A DNA stretch of 7,854 nucleotides from Planctomycetaceae bacterium. Lineage in GTDB: Bacteria; Planctomycetota; Planctomycetia; Pirellulales; Pirellulaceae. Shown here in pieces: positions 7,709-7,854 of this stretch; position 1 is the stretch's first letter, and each line of letters starts with the position of its first letter. The translations under genes were made by a program, and so were the position numbers. The stretch spans positions 9,219-17,072 of the forward strand of contig PANG01000044.1 in the NCBI GenBank assembly GCA_002708345.1, read 5' to 3'. The notes under the pieces were generated by a model. It saw nothing but the letters and a program-made list of their open reading frames with translations. It had not been told where the DNA came from and did no database searches.

Positions 7709-7854
7709 ATGCGGCCAGCTACTCTCCTGTCTCTTGCCATGTTGTTTTGCACTCTGGTGGTGATCACCCCACCGGATGCGTCGGGTGTCGATGTAGCGGA
7801 CCTCAAGGACCAGCTGAAGAATGGGCTGAGGGTTCGTCGAGCCGGTGACCTGGC
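7709..7854 (+). CDS. Secreted protein of unknown function, N-terminal fragment
   Basis: Forty-eight codons are visible before the right edge cuts the gene. The first 24 or so residues form a signal peptide: MRPATLLSLAMLFCTLVV, then a hydrophobic end with a probable cut near DASG/VDV. The mature start is charged and helical (DVADLKDQLKNGLRVRRAGD). The cysteine at 14 lies inside the hydrophobic core and is not a clear lipobox. The ATG at 7709 has a loose GGGA eight bases upstream. An in-frame GTG at 7682 is possible, but its extra residues do not improve the signal peptide; the frame is closed by a TAA at 7655. The gene is divergent from the DUF1501 gene. I do not recognise the family from this fragment, and its role is unknown. 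Confidence 0.65.
   Translation, partial: MRPATLLSLAMLFCTLVVITPPDASGVDVADLKDQLKNGLRVRRAGDL

Noticed and set aside
7555..7848. Plus-strand open frame of 97 codons at the right end
   Set aside because: It overlaps the 7709 gene in another frame. The 7709 frame has a clean signal peptide, whereas this one is an unstructured Cys/Gly/Arg-rich sequence.

Overview
The window looks like a chromosomal segment from a member of the Planctomycetota. The strongest pointer is the complete DUF1501 gene: a Tat-exported protein with an RRDLMRVGG signal and a GRDHWP motif, a family greatly expanded in planctomycetes. Two secreted proteins truncated at the window ends fit the same picture. Assignment below phylum is not attempted. 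No RNA gene, CRISPR array, insertion sequence or phage gene was seen.

Layout, left to right. (1) 1-762, minus: N-terminal 254 residues of a secreted helical protein with HEAT-like repeats, running off the left edge. (2) 842-2254, minus: argininosuccinate lyase (argH), 79 bases upstream of gene 1 and probably co-transcribed with it. (3) 2255-2566: divergent control region, with a good minus-strand promoter for argH and a weaker plus-strand candidate for carB. (4) 2567-5815, plus: complete large subunit of carbamoyl-phosphate synthase (carB). (5) 5824-5857: hairpin terminator with a U-tract in the minus direction, between convergent genes. (6) 5875-7341, minus: the DUF1501 protein, with its own near-consensus promoter at 7412-7441. 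(7) 7342-7708: divergent intergenic region. (8) 7709-7854, plus: the first 48 codons of a small secreted protein, cut by the right edge.

How the genes work together: CarB makes carbamoyl phosphate, which feeds both pyrimidine synthesis and, through citrulline, arginine synthesis. ArgH releases arginine and fumarate in the last arginine step. Their head-to-head arrangement is therefore functionally coherent, and the space between them is where shared control would be expected. The DUF1501 gene is an independent unit. It lacks, within this window, the DUF1549/DUF1553 cytochrome-type partner often found beside such genes.

The genes are mostly ordinary core metabolism, and I see no convincing undescribed system. 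The points worth a second look are regulatory: repeats in the argH/carB control region, palindromes over two ribosome-binding sites, a recurring TTCAGG word near the DUF1501 promoter, and start-codon choices for argH and carB.
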